Of a stretch of 64,000 nucleotides of DNA, positions 11,071 through 22,716 are shown piece by piece. How positions within the stretch are numbered: the first letter of the stretch is position 1; each line of letters opens with the position of its first letter. Location of the stretch: contig JAPYXD010000266.1 of assembly GCA_030998225.1 (NCBI GenBank), forward strand, positions 372,001 through 436,000, in the 5' to 3' direction. A model generated the notes under the pieces. It was given only the letters and a program-made list of their open reading frames with translations. It did no database searches and was not told the DNA's origin. Made by a program: the position numbers and the translations under genes. Source of the DNA: Diplolepis rosae. Taxonomy: Eukaryota > Arthropoda > Insecta > Hymenoptera > Diplolepididae.

Positions 11071-13084
11071 GTCATATAGGCCTCCTTAATGTGCGCTTTT
11101 GATTGCCTTTCCTCTGCCTTGGGATCTGATCGAATTCCCTCTGTCCTCACACTCCTTTCCTTATAGACAGCTTAAGCTTGACTACTGTCTGGACTGCTGA
11201 ATTTAGAACTTAATTTGCTTGCTTTCCGTCGTTGGACGCTTTTGATTGCTGCTCGAAGCTCTAATTGGACTTGGATATTTCTCATGTGGACCAATGTTAT
11301 TACTTTGCACAGATATGGCCATTTGCTAAATTCAGCAAGAAGCCACAACCAAGAAGAAGAAGAAGCTGCTAAATACCCGAAAACAAAAGAAGCCCACCCA
11401 CACCTTCCAATGTTTTCTGCGGGGTACTTAATAAATAAAATTACAGAAATAACAGGATAGGTTTAGTTCACAAGAAAATAACTTTAAAAGCTTCATTCAG
11501 TGATACGAGTATTTATTGAAGTAAAGCAATAAGTTCAACATCATAAAATTGTTTACATTGAGATGAATTTTGTAGCCATTGAGCAATTAAAAATTATTTA
11601 CTTCTAGCGATCATTTGCCAACCTTAAATAATGAATTTAAAAGTCAAATGCCATATGTATGTACATACATTCAATCGTATAAGATCAAGAATAAACCCTC
11701 ATCCACCCTCATTGGTTGTCAAGAAATTCGGCTTTCGTCCAGAAAGTACCTTTTTAGTTCCTCTCTGACTAGAAGTTCAGACAAATTTTCAATGCGAGCA
11801 GTAGGAATTTGTGCAAAAGCATACATTCTAAAATCACGGCGTCATTCTCCATCCACTTCTCTTACATCTTCAAATCTATCCACAAAGGATGGTACACAAT
11901 AGTATTGCATATCATCAGGTCCATTTTTTTCTGAAAATCTCAAATAGTTGTATAAACACACCGCTCACAATATAAGAGGTTTTGTCAACTCAACATTTCC
12001 TTTTATGGGTGTGTGGAATATTCTCCACAGAGAAACCATAATACCAAAGGTATTTTCAATTACTCGTCGTGCTCTACTTAATCTATAATTGAAGATTCTT
12101 TGATCATTCGGCATTCGTCCACTTGATCGTCCTGGAAACGGGTGCATCATATACAAGTCCAAAGGAAAAGCCTCGTCTGCCACACACACCTAAGGTAATA
12201 GTTAATCTCCTTCATACAACTCCGAGCGATCAGGGAGATTAAGGGAACGAGCAAACACTTACTTGCCAAAGTTGCTGTTCCAAAGGTCACCACCATCGCT
12301 TTGCCTCCCTCTTGCGCTGACATCTACTACTATGTACTTCGAATTTGCATCACAAAGAGCTAACAAGTTGAGGCTGTGATGATTTTTGTAGTTGAAGTTA
12401 GAAGAACCACTGTTTGGCTGAGCCTATAACAATAAAAATAATTAATATTTTCATACATCCTCGATAAATGTATCACGATATTAGATTTAATTGTAACCAT
12501 TATTTAGTCCTCCCCTTGGACTGTTACCTTGACGAAGTCCTGCTCTTGGCTATGCCAAAAAAGGACGGGTGGGGAGGCTTAGCAGACGGCTTACGGGCCA
12601 TGGAGGTTGTAGTGTCCCGATGAATCGGTGAACAAATGCGGGGGGCTCTATAGACGGGCATCTTCCCATTGCATGAAGGGTGCCCTATAAACGGCGCTGA
12701 GTATGAGATTGCGAGTGCCTGCGAGGAATGAGTGAACTGAATGAATGTCAGCACCGCATGACTGTGATATGTGTCCTTCGAATGTGAGAGAAGATACTAT
12801 AGACGGGCTCTCTCTTGAATGAGGCTAAGAACGAATTGGTGTATGGAATCTCCTGGGGGGATACTGCAAAGCCTCCACAGTCTGTGACCAAGAACAGTCC
12901 AAACGATCGTTTCCGTATGGCATCCCACTGGGAGTGCTTCGTCGCCGGGTGGTGTCTTCCCCGGCCCACCAGGAGGCAAGGTTGATGTGAGCCTAGCTCT
13001 GCCGTGGTGGTGTACCATCCGGGATCAGGAGCCAGCCCCTTCGGGAGCTTGATCAGTAGTGCGTAAAAGCTGGTAAAACGATTC

Positions 13085-14337
13085 ATGGATAATCAAAAAA
13101 ATAAAAGTGGGAATGAGGTGACCGAGGTGCCTTTGAGAGCGGGGGGGAGTGTAGAGTCATCCTCCAGCTCTTAAAGGAACAAAGTGAAAAAATGGAGAAG
13201 CTGGGCACGGCTCTAAAATACATCCAGGAGGGCATGCTCAAGAACAACCCTCAACCGGTGAAAATGAGTGTTGGGGAGGCTGCTGAAGTGCTAGACAGCC
13301 TGGTCAACACTCATAAGCACCTAATTGAAAGCGGGGTGGAATTCCAAAAAGAACTGGAAACCCACCCCATCTCTAGAAGAATGGGTTTACTTCGGAGACC
13401 ACGCTCAGCGTCTCTGGGGGATACCCCGATATCGCTTAAAAAGGCGGAGAAGAGGGTAACACATTCTCCTCCCGAGGAACGAAAATTAAAAAAGGGAAAG
13501 GGCAACATTTCGCCCTCATACGCATCGGTCACCAGGAGCCAGCTTCCTGCAGAGGAAGGGGAATGGCACCTGGTGCAAAAAAAAATAAAAAAAATAAAAA
13601 GATTCCGAAGAACGGGAAAGAGGTTCCCGTTCAGAAGGAAATGAATAAAGAAAAGAATAAAAAGATGCCGGAGCGCTCCCCGCCCGCCAGGTCGGGCGAC
13701 GCCATCAAGGTTTTTTCAGGACTTGAGGTCCTTTCATTCCGGAGGACAAGGAAGGAGGAAATGACTTCTGGTCCTGAAGAAGGGGGATGACATCCCTGCA
13801 TTCCAGAAGGCGCTCGACCGGGCGATCGGAGCAATGGCAAAAATAGAAGCCCTGGTCTCGAGAAGGTCCCTCGAAATTAGGGACCTTGACGAGACAGTGG
13901 AAAAGGAGGAGGTGGCTGCTGCGCTCGCCGGGGTGCTGGGAAGGCCTGACCTCGATGGGCACTGCAGGCTTCACACCGGTTTTGGTGGGGTGAGGACTGC
14001 GGTGGTCCGGCTGGCGGACGCAGACGCTTCATGCCTCCTCCAGCTGGGAAAGTTGAGGGTCGGGTGGGTGAACTGACGCATCCGGGAACATGCCGAAGTA
14101 GTCCGGTGTTTTAGGTGCTATGGGTACGGCCATGTCCCGCGGGGCTGCACCCACCCCAGCAGAAAGGATGCCTGCTGGAGGTGCGGTGACTTAACACATA
14201 GGGCTAAGGAGTGTAAGGCCCCGCCGAAGTGCCTAACTTGCACTGATAGAGGCGAAAAGGATATTGCTCATGTTTCTGGGAGCGGCTCTTGCCCGGTGTT
14301 CCGGGAAGAACTCCGGAGGTTGAGGGGCAGGAAATGA
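13085..14337 (+). pseudogene. R1-like ORF1 with three CCHC knuckles
   Basis: Nucleic-acid-binding coat protein of the LINE. It starts at ATG 13085 (MDNQKNKSGNEVTEV), shifts frame near 13170 into LLKEQSEKMEKLGTALKYI, and shifts again after the poly-A/T tracts near 13580. The C-terminal part at 14098-14310 has CFRCYGYGHVPRGC, CWRCGDLTHRAKEC and a third CLTC...H...C knuckle, the typical triplet of R1 ORF1. It ends at TGA 14335-14337, overlapping the next start. Frameshifts make it non-functional. Confidence 0.75.
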
Positions 14338-15054
14338 AGTTCCTGCAGCTTAACCTCAGAAGGGGGAGGGATGCCCAGGACCTCCTGATACAGACTGCCA
14401 GGGAGAGGGGGGCCGATGTGCTGCTCATTAGTGAGCAGTACAAATGGTCTGAAAACTCTGCATGGTACCAGGATGCATCAAGGAGGGCCAACATCCTTAT
14501 TTGTGGCCCTGATTTCAGTTTCGGGGATTTCCTGGAGTCCGACGCAGGGTTCGTTTGGGTGGAGGTGGCGGGTATGCGTGTGTACAGCTGCTACTTCTCT
14601 CCCGGCAATCCCTTCAAGGTCTTCGAGACCCAGATCTTCCTTCTTGAGGAAAGCCTCAGTGAGGCCTTCGGGCGATCCCTCATAGGAGCTGACTTTAATA
14701 GTAAGTCGCCCGAATGGGGTGAGGCCCGCCTAGATAGGAGGGGAATCTTGGTTGGCGAGATGGTCGCAAGGAATGACCTGATCGTCTTAAATCAGGTAAA
14801 CGAGTTTACGTTCAGACGAGGAGTGGGGGGGTCAATAATCGACCTCGCGATTGCCGCGCCTCTCCTCAAGGATAGGCGACTGGTCGGTTCTCGAGGAGAC
14901 AACATTGAGTGACCACCGGTGCAACGAGTTCAATTTAGAACAACGGCGCCAAGCAGTGGATAAAGGTAGGGGCAGCGAAGGAAGGAGCCCCTCCTGGAAC
15001 ACGAGACGGCTCTGCAGGGAGAGACTTAGAGTCCATCTCGAAACGACCAGGCTC
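14334..15054 (+). pseudogene. R1-like ORF2, endonuclease part only
   Basis: AP-like endonuclease that nicks target DNA. It begins MKFLQLNLRRGRDAQDLL at ATG 14334, continues GADVLLISEQYK and SLIGADFNSKSPEWG, and after a shift near 14900 reads LEETTLSDHRCNEF, which holds the catalytic Ser-Asp-His. The N-terminal half is intact over about 190 codons. The following RT domain is missing, cut off by the MITE at 15055 and then by Harbinger sequence. Confidence 0.75.
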
Positions 15055-15298
15055 CATAGAGATATTATAGATAGAGGAGACATGCCAGCCTGAAGCCTGT
15101 CAGCTCGGGCGAGAGAGAGAGAGTGAATTTCGGGTTAGGCTGTCTCTCGCTAACGCCGACGCTAGCGCGGTACGCGTAGACAAAGACAGAAAAAACCACT
15201 TATCGTCTTTCTCTTTCGCTCTCACCGAGATTGCAGACTGACGTTGCCACTTACAGAGCGGCCTATGGCATGTCTCCTCTATCTATAATATCTCTATG
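15055..15298. mobile_element. 244-bp MITE, 33-bp perfect TIRs, 8-bp target duplication
   Basis: Both ends begin CATAGAGATATTATAG and stay identical for 33 bp. The element is flanked by CCAGGCTC at 15047-15054 and 15299-15306. An 8-bp GC-rich duplication, a CA start and TIRs of about 31-33 bp are the habits of P-superfamily elements; hAT is the alternative. Removing it rejoins the host frame as TTRL-IDDE of the LINE. It has no coding capacity and includes a (GA)n run. Confidence 0.9.
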
Positions 15299-15809
15299 CC
15301 AGGCTCATCGATGATGAAAGAAATAAACATGAATTGTATGTTCTTTTTTATGTTTATCCTTCTTCCGACTTATTTAGTTTTATTAAGGCATTGCCTCCAT
15401 GACAACTTGTTTTGCGTCCAGTGCTTCCCAGCAATGAGGAAATTGCCATTTATTATGGAAATCATCGATGAATTCTTCCCGATCATCAGAAGTTTTTGGC
15501 ATTTCCAATATTATAGGTTGCTGCGTCTCCCAAACAACTCTCAAGACCTCGGAAACAAAGCCATGAATCACAGTTACACCAATACGAAATTGACATTGAA
15601 CAGACATGAAACTGTCTCCGGTAGCAAGATACCTATACAATCTAAAGTAGTATTTATTTATAATATAAGCTTGATAATTACAAAATCGTTGGTTGTCATT
15701 CAATAATAGTTTCACTAGATTTACACTATACCTCAATATGACTATCAGTTTTTGCGACGGAGTGACAAATTCATCTCTCATTGGAGCACTGATCAGCTTT
15801 GGACCCACC

Positions 15810-16870
15810 TACAGAAGAAGGTGTTCGTACTGGACACACGTCATTCGTATGTATGCTCTAAACATAACCAGATCTATCATAAGCATCTCCATGTAAAGGT
15901 TATCATGAGCTCCTACAATAAATATATTAATATATTATTATAAATTTATTAGTAATATCGAAGTGTGACATTACGAAATTCGATGAAGAAATAAATTTGC
16001 AATGTGCTGCTATTTAACCAGTTTAATCCATGTATGAACCTGACCATATAATCAATATGATCAACTTTTTCTCTGTAAAATTCTGCCCATATAAAATATG
16101 ATATCAAGTCAAAAATTTGTGAAAAAAATATTTTTTTTAATGATTAGAAAAATCTAAGAGTCAACAGACCTTTCTCAATGTCTTACCTTTGATTTAATAA
16201 ATTTATGACTTGGCATCTTATTTTATATGGACAGTTAACAAAGAAAAAACTGATTATGTGGTCCAGTTGATCCATGGCATTAACTGCGGAATTTTATTAA
16301 ATAAATCCTTCGCGGGATGAGAAATTAAAATTAAGCAATTGCGACTATACACATTGAACGCATTGCAAATGCTCTTATTAAAAATTTTACGAAAAAAGTA
16401 GGGCAAAATGAGAAAGGATTACATTTTTATTTGATAGAAAATTAATAATTCATTGATGAAAAGGATAAAGAAACAGCTTTAGATTGAAGTATATACGCGT
16501 CAAACGTAGTTAACTCGTTAATAAATTAAAAATTTCAAGAATTCGAAAATAATCGAATCCTCAAAACACTAACAACACAACCAAAATTTGGACCAAAATC
16601 ACCACTAGAAAAAACACCTTGAGTAAACAAACAAAAAAGGAGGAAAGAAAAAAGAAGGCAACCTTCCAAAACCCCTTTTTTCGCAGAATCTAGAAAGCTC
16701 AAGGATATTTACTGTGGAACATTGTCTTTAAAGATAACTTATCATGCTGTCATAACAGCCATTGTTCTTAACCAAATCTGTTTTTAAATTTATAGAATAT
16801 GTTCCCTCTCTTATTATATATAAGATTTCCATAAATTATATTTTTCCCTTATTACTTTCCGAGTGTAAAA
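15810..16870. other. AT-rich stretch without recognisable gene
   Basis: Lies between the Harbinger N-terminal exon and the 3' end of the Penelope-like element. It may hold the ends of both elements, but I found no inverted repeats, open frames with domains or splice patterns. Confidence 0.5.
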
Positions 16871-16883
16871 TCTTTACATTGTT

Positions 16884-17607
16884 TCAGTCAAAGCCATGAT
16901 CAGCGTATTCCTTTCTATGATCAGACAAAACATTATGATAATTACACTTTCTCCCAAGATTCTTTTTGTGTTCTTCTACTCTAATATTGAGAAGTCTGCT
17001 CGTTTGTCCCACATAAGTCACTTTACACTTTTTACAAAACAATTTGTATATCACACCACTTTTTTCTAATCTATTTAAGATGTCTTTACCTAAAGTTGTA
17101 AGTCCTTCCATCCCAAACAGTATTCTAAAAATTGTAAGGATTTGAAATTTTTTTTTAAAACAGATTGAATTGTTTTTGAAATTTGACCAACATATAGAAG
17201 AACAATAGTGTTATTTTTATTAAAATTTTCGTTTTGTGTATCCGTGTCTACGTTTCTACTCTTTTTACTTTTAATTTGTTGAATTCTAATTTTTATATGT
17301 TTTTCAATCAAATCTTGTGGATAGTGATTATACAATAAAATTTTTCTAACAACTTCTAAATTTTCTGAATGGAATGATTCATGAGACAAACAAACAAACA
17401 GTTCTGTCAACTAGATTTTTAATAATAGCGACTTTATTTTGAAAGAGGTGATTTGAGATGAAATTTAACATTCTACCAGAATATGTACTCTTTCTGTACC
17501 AATTTGACACTATTTCACCATTATCAAGTTTAATTATTTCCAAGTCCAAAAAACTAATTCTATTGTTTCTTTCCATTTCATGAATAAATGGAATTCTTGG
17601 GTGATAG
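16884..17607 (-). pseudogene. Penelope-like element, RT end and GIY-YIG endonuclease
   Basis: C-terminal half of a Penelope-like polyprotein. Right to left it reads HPRIPFIHEMERNNRISFLD and LEIIKLDNG (RT motif after the YVDD loop), a linker rich in Lys, and VIYKLFCKKCKVTYVGQT with HKKNL, the GIY-YIG nuclease with its Cys pair. Frames change twice, so it is broken. It is separated from its N-terminal half (33294-34035) by 15.7 kb of inserted DNA; the last codons before the break and the first after it join perfectly once one 8-bp copy is removed. Confidence 0.85.
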
Positions 17608-17737
17608 TAGTGATGGGACATCGATGTCAAAACATCGGAAACATCGATGTTTTGCTTTCGATTATCGATGTTTTTAACATCGATATTGCCTTATCGATGT
17701 CGATGTGTAAATATCGACATTAAAGGTAAGCTAATAT

Positions 17738-20700
17738 GGTAGGGGATCGATAGCCAGAACTCGAATTGAACAGAAAAAAATTTTGTCAGAAGAACGCTAA
17801 TTTCAGAGCGTACTAATGTCAGCATGCAATGTAGGAAGACAAGAGTGGTGTATGGTTTCAAAAAAGCGTGAAAGTCGGTAAGGTAGGCAGGTTTTTAGAA
17901 AATAAAGAAACAGATGGTACGATGAATATATTTCTTATGAGGTTACTAAAGTCAGCTAAAGTATTCTGCGAAAATATTATTTTGAATGCGAATAAGTATT
18001 AGTGATGATTTTTCAAAGAGCTCGTCATTGTAAAAAGTAAACCAGGTGATCTAAGTGCTTAAAATACACCTTCCTCAGGGAAGATAAGCTGAGAACAGAT
18101 ATTTAAGATACCTGGTTTATATTTTAGAGATCCCGTCATTTTCAAAATTATATCTAGTAGTCCAGGTGCTTAAAAAACATCTTCCTCGGGGAACTTAAGC
18201 TAAGAACTGAAAATTAAGGATACCTGGATTATGTTTTAGAGATCCCGTCATTTGAAAATTATATCTGGTAGTCCAAGGGCCTAAAATACATCTTCCTCAG
18301 GGAACTTAAGCTGAGAACTGAAAATTAAGATATCCGACTGGTATTTCAGTGGTCCAGTCATTCTAGAAATTATATCTAGTAGTCTAGGTTTTTAAATACA
18401 ACTAGATATAATTTTCAAACTGACGTGATCTCTAAAATATGAAGAAGGTATCTGAATTTTCAGTTCTCAGCTTAAATTCCCTGAGGAAGATGTATTTTAA
18501 GCACCTGGACTACTAGATATAATTTTCAAAATGAGGGCATCTCTAAAATAAGAACTAGGTATCTTAATTTTCAGTTCTCACCTTAAGTTCCCTCAAGAAG
18601 ATTTTTTTTTAAGCACCTGGACTGCTAAGTATATTTTTGAAAATTACGAGAACTCTATAATATGAACAAGGTATCTGAATTTTCAGTTCTCAGCTTAAGT
18701 TCCCTGAGGAAGATGTTTTTTAAGCACCTGGACTACTAAATATAATTTTCAAAATGACGGGATCTCTAAAATATGAACTAGGTATCTGAATTTTCAGTTC
18801 TCAGCTTAAGTTCCCTGAGGAAGATGTTTTTTAAGCACCTGGACTACTAAATATAATTTTCAAAATGACGGGATCTCTAAAATATGAACTAGGTATCTTA
18901 ATTTTCAGTTCTCAGCTTAAGTTCCCTGAGGAAGATGTTTTTTAAGCACCTGGACTACTAGATATATTTTTCAAAATGACGGGATCTCTAATATATAAAC
19001 GAGGTATCTTAAATTTCATTTCTCAGCTTAGGTTCCCCGAGGAAGATGTTTTTTAAGCACCTGGACTGCTAAGTATATTTTTGAAAATGACGGGATCTCT
19101 AAAATATGAACAAGGTATCTGAATTTTCAGTTCTCAGCTTAAGTTCCCTGAGGAAGATGTTTTTTAAGCACCTGGACTACTAAATATAATTTTCAAAATG
19201 ACGGGATCTCAAGAATATGAACTAGGGATCTTAATTTTCAGTTCTCAGCTTAAGTTCCCTGAGGAAGATGTATTTTAGGCACTTGGACTACTAGATATAA
19301 TTTTTAGAATGACGGGATCTCTAAAATATGAACTAGGTATCTTAATTTTCAGTTCTCAGCTTAAGTTCCCTGAGGAAGATGTATTTTAGTCACTTGGACT
19401 ACTAGATATAATTTTTAGAATGACTGGACCCCTGAAATACCATTGGGATATCTTAAATTTCAGTTCTTAGCTTAAGTTCCCTGAGGAAGATGTTTTTTAA
19501 GCACCTGGACTGCTAAATATAATTTTGAAAATGACTGGACCCCTGAAATACCATTGGGATATCTTAAATTTCAGTTCTTAGCTTAAGTTCCCTGAGGAAG
19601 ATGTTTTTTAAGCACCTGGACTACTAGATATAATTCTGAAAATGACGGGATCTCTAAAATATGAAGTAGGTGTCTGAATTTTCAATTCTCAGCTTAAGTT
19701 CCCTGAGGAAGATGTTTTTTAAGCACCTGGACTACTAGATATAATTCTGAAAATGACGGGATCTCTAAAATATGAACTAGGTATCTTAATTTTCAGTTCT
19801 CAGCTTAAGTTCCCTGAGGAAGATGTTTTTTAAGCACCTGGACTACTAGATATAATTCTGAAAATGACGGGATCTCTAAAATATGAAGTAGGTGTCTGAA
19901 TTTTCAATTCTCAGCTTAAGTTCCCTGAGGAAGATGTTTTTTAAGCACCTGGACTACTAAATATAATTCTGAAAATGACGGGATCTCTAAAATATGAAGT
20001 AGGTGTCTGAATTTTCAATTCTCAGCTTAAGTTCCCTGAGGAAGATGTTTTTAAGCACCTGGACTACTAGATATAATTCTGAAAATGACGGGATCTCTAA
20101 AATATGAACTAGGTATCTTAATTTTCAGTTCTCAGCTTAAGTTCCCTGAGGAAGATGTATTTTAGTCACTTGGACTACTAGATATAATTTTTAGAATGAC
20201 TGGACCCCTGAAATACCATTGGGATATCTTAAATTTCAGTTCTTAGCTTAAGTTCCCTGAGGAAGATGTTTTTTAAGCACCTGGACTACTAAATATAATT
20301 TTCAAAATGACGGGTTCTCTAAAATATGAACTAGGTATCTTAATTTTCAGTTCTCAGCTTAAGTTCCCTGAGGAAGATGTTTTTTAAGCACCTGGACTAC
20401 TAAATATAATTTTCAAAATGACGGCTTCTCTAAAATATGAACTAGGTATCTGAATTTTCAGTTCTCAGCTTAAGTTCCCTGAGGAAGATGTTTTTAAGCA
20501 CCTGGACTACTAAATATAATTTTCAAAATGACGGGATCTCTAAAATATGAACTAGGTATCTTAATTTTCAGTTCTCAGCTTAAGTTCCCTGAGGAAGATG
20601 TTTTTTAAGCACCTGGACTACTAGATATATTTTTCAAAATGACGGGATCTCTAATATATAAACGAGGTATCTTAAATTTCATTTCTCAGCTTAGGTTCCC

Positions 20701-22707
20701 CGAGGAAGATGTTTTTTAAGCACCTGGACTGCTAAGTATATTTTTGAAAATGACGGGATCTCTAAAATATGAACAAGGTATCTGAATTTTCAGTTCTCAG
20801 CTTAAGTTCCCTGAGGAAGATGTTTTTTAAGCACCTGGACTACTAAATATAATTTTCAAAATGACGGGATCTCAAGAATATGAACTAGGGATCTTAATTT
20901 TCAGTTCTCAGCTTAAGTTCCCTGAGGAAGATGTATTTTAGGCACTTGGACTACTAGATATAATTTTTAGAATGACGGGATCTCTAAAATATGAACTAGG
21001 TATCTTAATTTTCAGTTCTCAGCTTAAGTTCCCTGAGGAAGATGTATTTTAGTCACTTGGACTACTATATATAATTTTTAGAATGACTGGACCCCTGAAA
21101 TACCATTGGGATATCTTAAATTTCAGTTCTTAGCTTAAGTTCCCTGAGGAAGATGTTTTTTAAGCACCTGGACTGCTAAATATAATTTTGAAAATGACTG
21201 GACCCCTGAAATACCATTGGGATATCTTAAATTTCAGTTCTTAGCTTAAGTTCCCTGAGGAAGATGTTTTTTAAGCACCTGGACTACTAGATATAATTCT
21301 GAAAATGACGGGATCTCTAAAATATGAAGTAGGTGTCTGAATTTTCAATTCTCAGCTTAAGTTCCCTGAGGAAGATGTTTTTTAAGCACCTGGACTACTA
21401 GATATAATTCTGAAAATGACGGGATCTCTAAAATATGAACTAGGTATCTTAATTTTCAGTTCTCAGCTTAAGTTCCCTGAGGAAGATGTTTTTTAAGCAC
21501 CTGGACTACTAGATATAATTCTGAAAATGACGGGATCTCTAAAATATGAAGTAGGTGTCTGAATTTTCAATTCTCAGCTTAAGTTCCCTGAGGAAGATGT
21601 TTTTTAAGCACCTGGACTACTAAATATAATTCTGAAAATGACGGGATCTCTAAAATATGAAGTAGGTGTCTGAATTTTCAATTCTCAGCTTAAGTTCCCT
21701 GAGGAAGATGTTTTTTAAGCACCTGGACTACTAGATATAATTCTGAAAATGACGGGATCTCTAAAATATGAACTAGGTATCTTAATTTTCAGTTCTCAGC
21801 TTAAGTTCCCTGAGGAAGATGTATTTTAGTCACTTGGACTACTAGATATAATTTTTAGAATGACTGGACCCCTGAAATACCATTGGGATATCTTAAATTT
21901 CAGTTCTTAGCTTAAGTTCCCTGAGGAAGATGTTTTTTAAGCACCTGGACTACTAAATATAATTTTCAAAATGACGGGTTCTCTAAAATATGAACTAGGT
22001 ATCTTAATTTTCAGTTCTCAGCTTAAGTTCCCTGAGGAAGATGTATTTTAGGCACTTGGACTACTAGATATAATTTTTAGAATGACTGGGCCACTGAAAT
22101 ACCATTCGCATATCTTAATTTTCAATTCTCAGCTTAAGTTCCCTGAGGAAGATTTTTTTTTAAGCACCTGGACTACTAAATATAATTTTCAAAATGACGG
22201 GATCTCTAAAATATGAACTAGTTATCTTAATTTTCAGTTCTCAGCTTAAGTTCCATGAAGAAGATTTTTTTTTAAGCACCTGGACTGCTAAATATAATTT
22301 TGAAAATGACGGGATCTCTAAAATATAAACCAGGTATCTTAAATATCTGTTCTCAGCTTATCTTCCCTGAGGAAGGTGTATTTTAAGCACTTAGATCACC
22401 CGGTTTACTTCTCACAATGACGAGCTCTTTGAAAAATCATCACTAATACTTTTTCGCATTCAAAATAATATTGTCGCAGAATACTTTAGCTGACTTTAGT
22501 AACCTCATAAGAAATATATTCATCATGCCATCTGTTTCTTTATTTTCTAAAAACCTGCCTTCCTTACCGACTTTCACGCTTTTTTGAAACCGTACACCAC
22601 TCTTGTCTTCCTAGATTGCATGCTGACATTATTACGCTCTGAAATTAGCGTTCTTCTGACAAGATTTTTTTCTGTTTAATTCGAGTTCTGGCTATCGATC
22701 TCCTACC
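17738..22707. mobile_element. Foldback-type element with satellite-filled arms, 9-bp target duplication
   Basis: The ends begin GGTAGGGGATCGATAG and GGTAGGAGATCGATAG read inward and match for about 400 bp of unique sequence (17738-18010 against 22425-22707), then continue into a tandem array. AGCTAATAT at 17729-17737 and 22708-22716 is a perfect 9-bp duplication. Long inverted arms containing internal direct repeats and a 9-bp duplication are the description of Drosophila Foldback elements; Mutator-like elements are the other 9-bp option. No coding region was seen. Confidence 0.85.
18001..22400. repeat. Tandem 111-bp repeat, about 39 units, with 1.66-kb higher-order blocks
   Basis: The unit includes CAGCTTAAGTTCCCTGAGGA and AAGCACCTGGACTACTA. 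Starts of CAGCTTAAG at 18691, 18802 and 18913 give a 111-bp period. Units between about 18040 and 18395 run in the opposite orientation to all later ones. A rare variant (GATATATTTTTCAAAATGAC with CTCAGCTTAGGTTCCCCGAG) recurs at 18961 and 20624, 1663 bp apart or 15 units, and the neighbouring variants recur in the same order, so the array was enlarged by duplicating a 15-unit block. Confidence 0.95.
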
Positions 22708-22716
22708 AGCTAATAT

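Larger units (their letters stand above)
7090..11380 (+). mobile_element. Decayed non-LTR retrotransposon, I group, two ORFs with RNase H
   Basis: A GC-richer block inside AT-rich DNA contains, in order, a gag-like ORF1 with zinc knuckles, an AP-endonuclease, pieces of reverse transcriptase, an RNase H domain and a C-terminal Cys/His segment, all on the plus strand and broken by stops and shifts. Presence of RNase H after the RT places it in the I superfamily (I, LOA and relatives) rather than R1. The 3' end is near an (AAG)n tract at about 11350-11370. Two internal deletions remove the RT start and the catalytic YADD region. Confidence 0.8.
12505..15340 (+). mobile_element. R1-clade LINE inserted in the Harbinger gene, 3' truncated
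   Basis: A GC-rich block with untranslated leader (12505-13084), ORF1 with three CCHC knuckles and the endonuclease part of ORF2. The two ORFs overlap in an ATGA at 14334-14337, a habit of R1-like elements. Reverse transcriptase is absent: the sequence passes from the end of the endonuclease through a MITE (15055-15298) and about 40 more bases into the Harbinger exon. Either the 3' part was deleted or the element recombined. Confidence 0.75.
11715..15808 (-). pseudogene. PIF/Harbinger transposase gene split by a LINE
   Basis: DDE_Tnp_4 nuclease of the Harbinger/HARBI1 family, read right to left. Exon 15808-15383 has the N-terminal part (LIVILRYSVN, YLATGDSFMSVQCQFRIGVT, EFIDDFHNKWQFPHCWEALD). 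The first catalytic Asp sits in that EALD-AKQVV motif, where the usual Gly and His differ. Exon about 12424-12263 continues FNYKNHHSLNLLALCDANSK, YIVVDV, SDGGDLWNSNFGK and ends at a GTAAGT donor. Exon 12189-11715 reads [10 protein letters not shown] (second Asp), [20 protein letters not shown] (catalytic Glu) and the C-terminal VPSFVDRFEDVREVDGE with a TGA where Trp is expected. The stretch between the first two exons is filled by an R1-like LINE (about 12505-15340). No TIRs were identified. Confidence 0.75.

Noticed and set aside
18001..22400. CRISPR array or plain centromeric satellite
   Set aside because: Units are directly adjacent with no spacers, and the whole array lies between inverted ends with a 9-bp target duplication, so it belongs to a mobile element.
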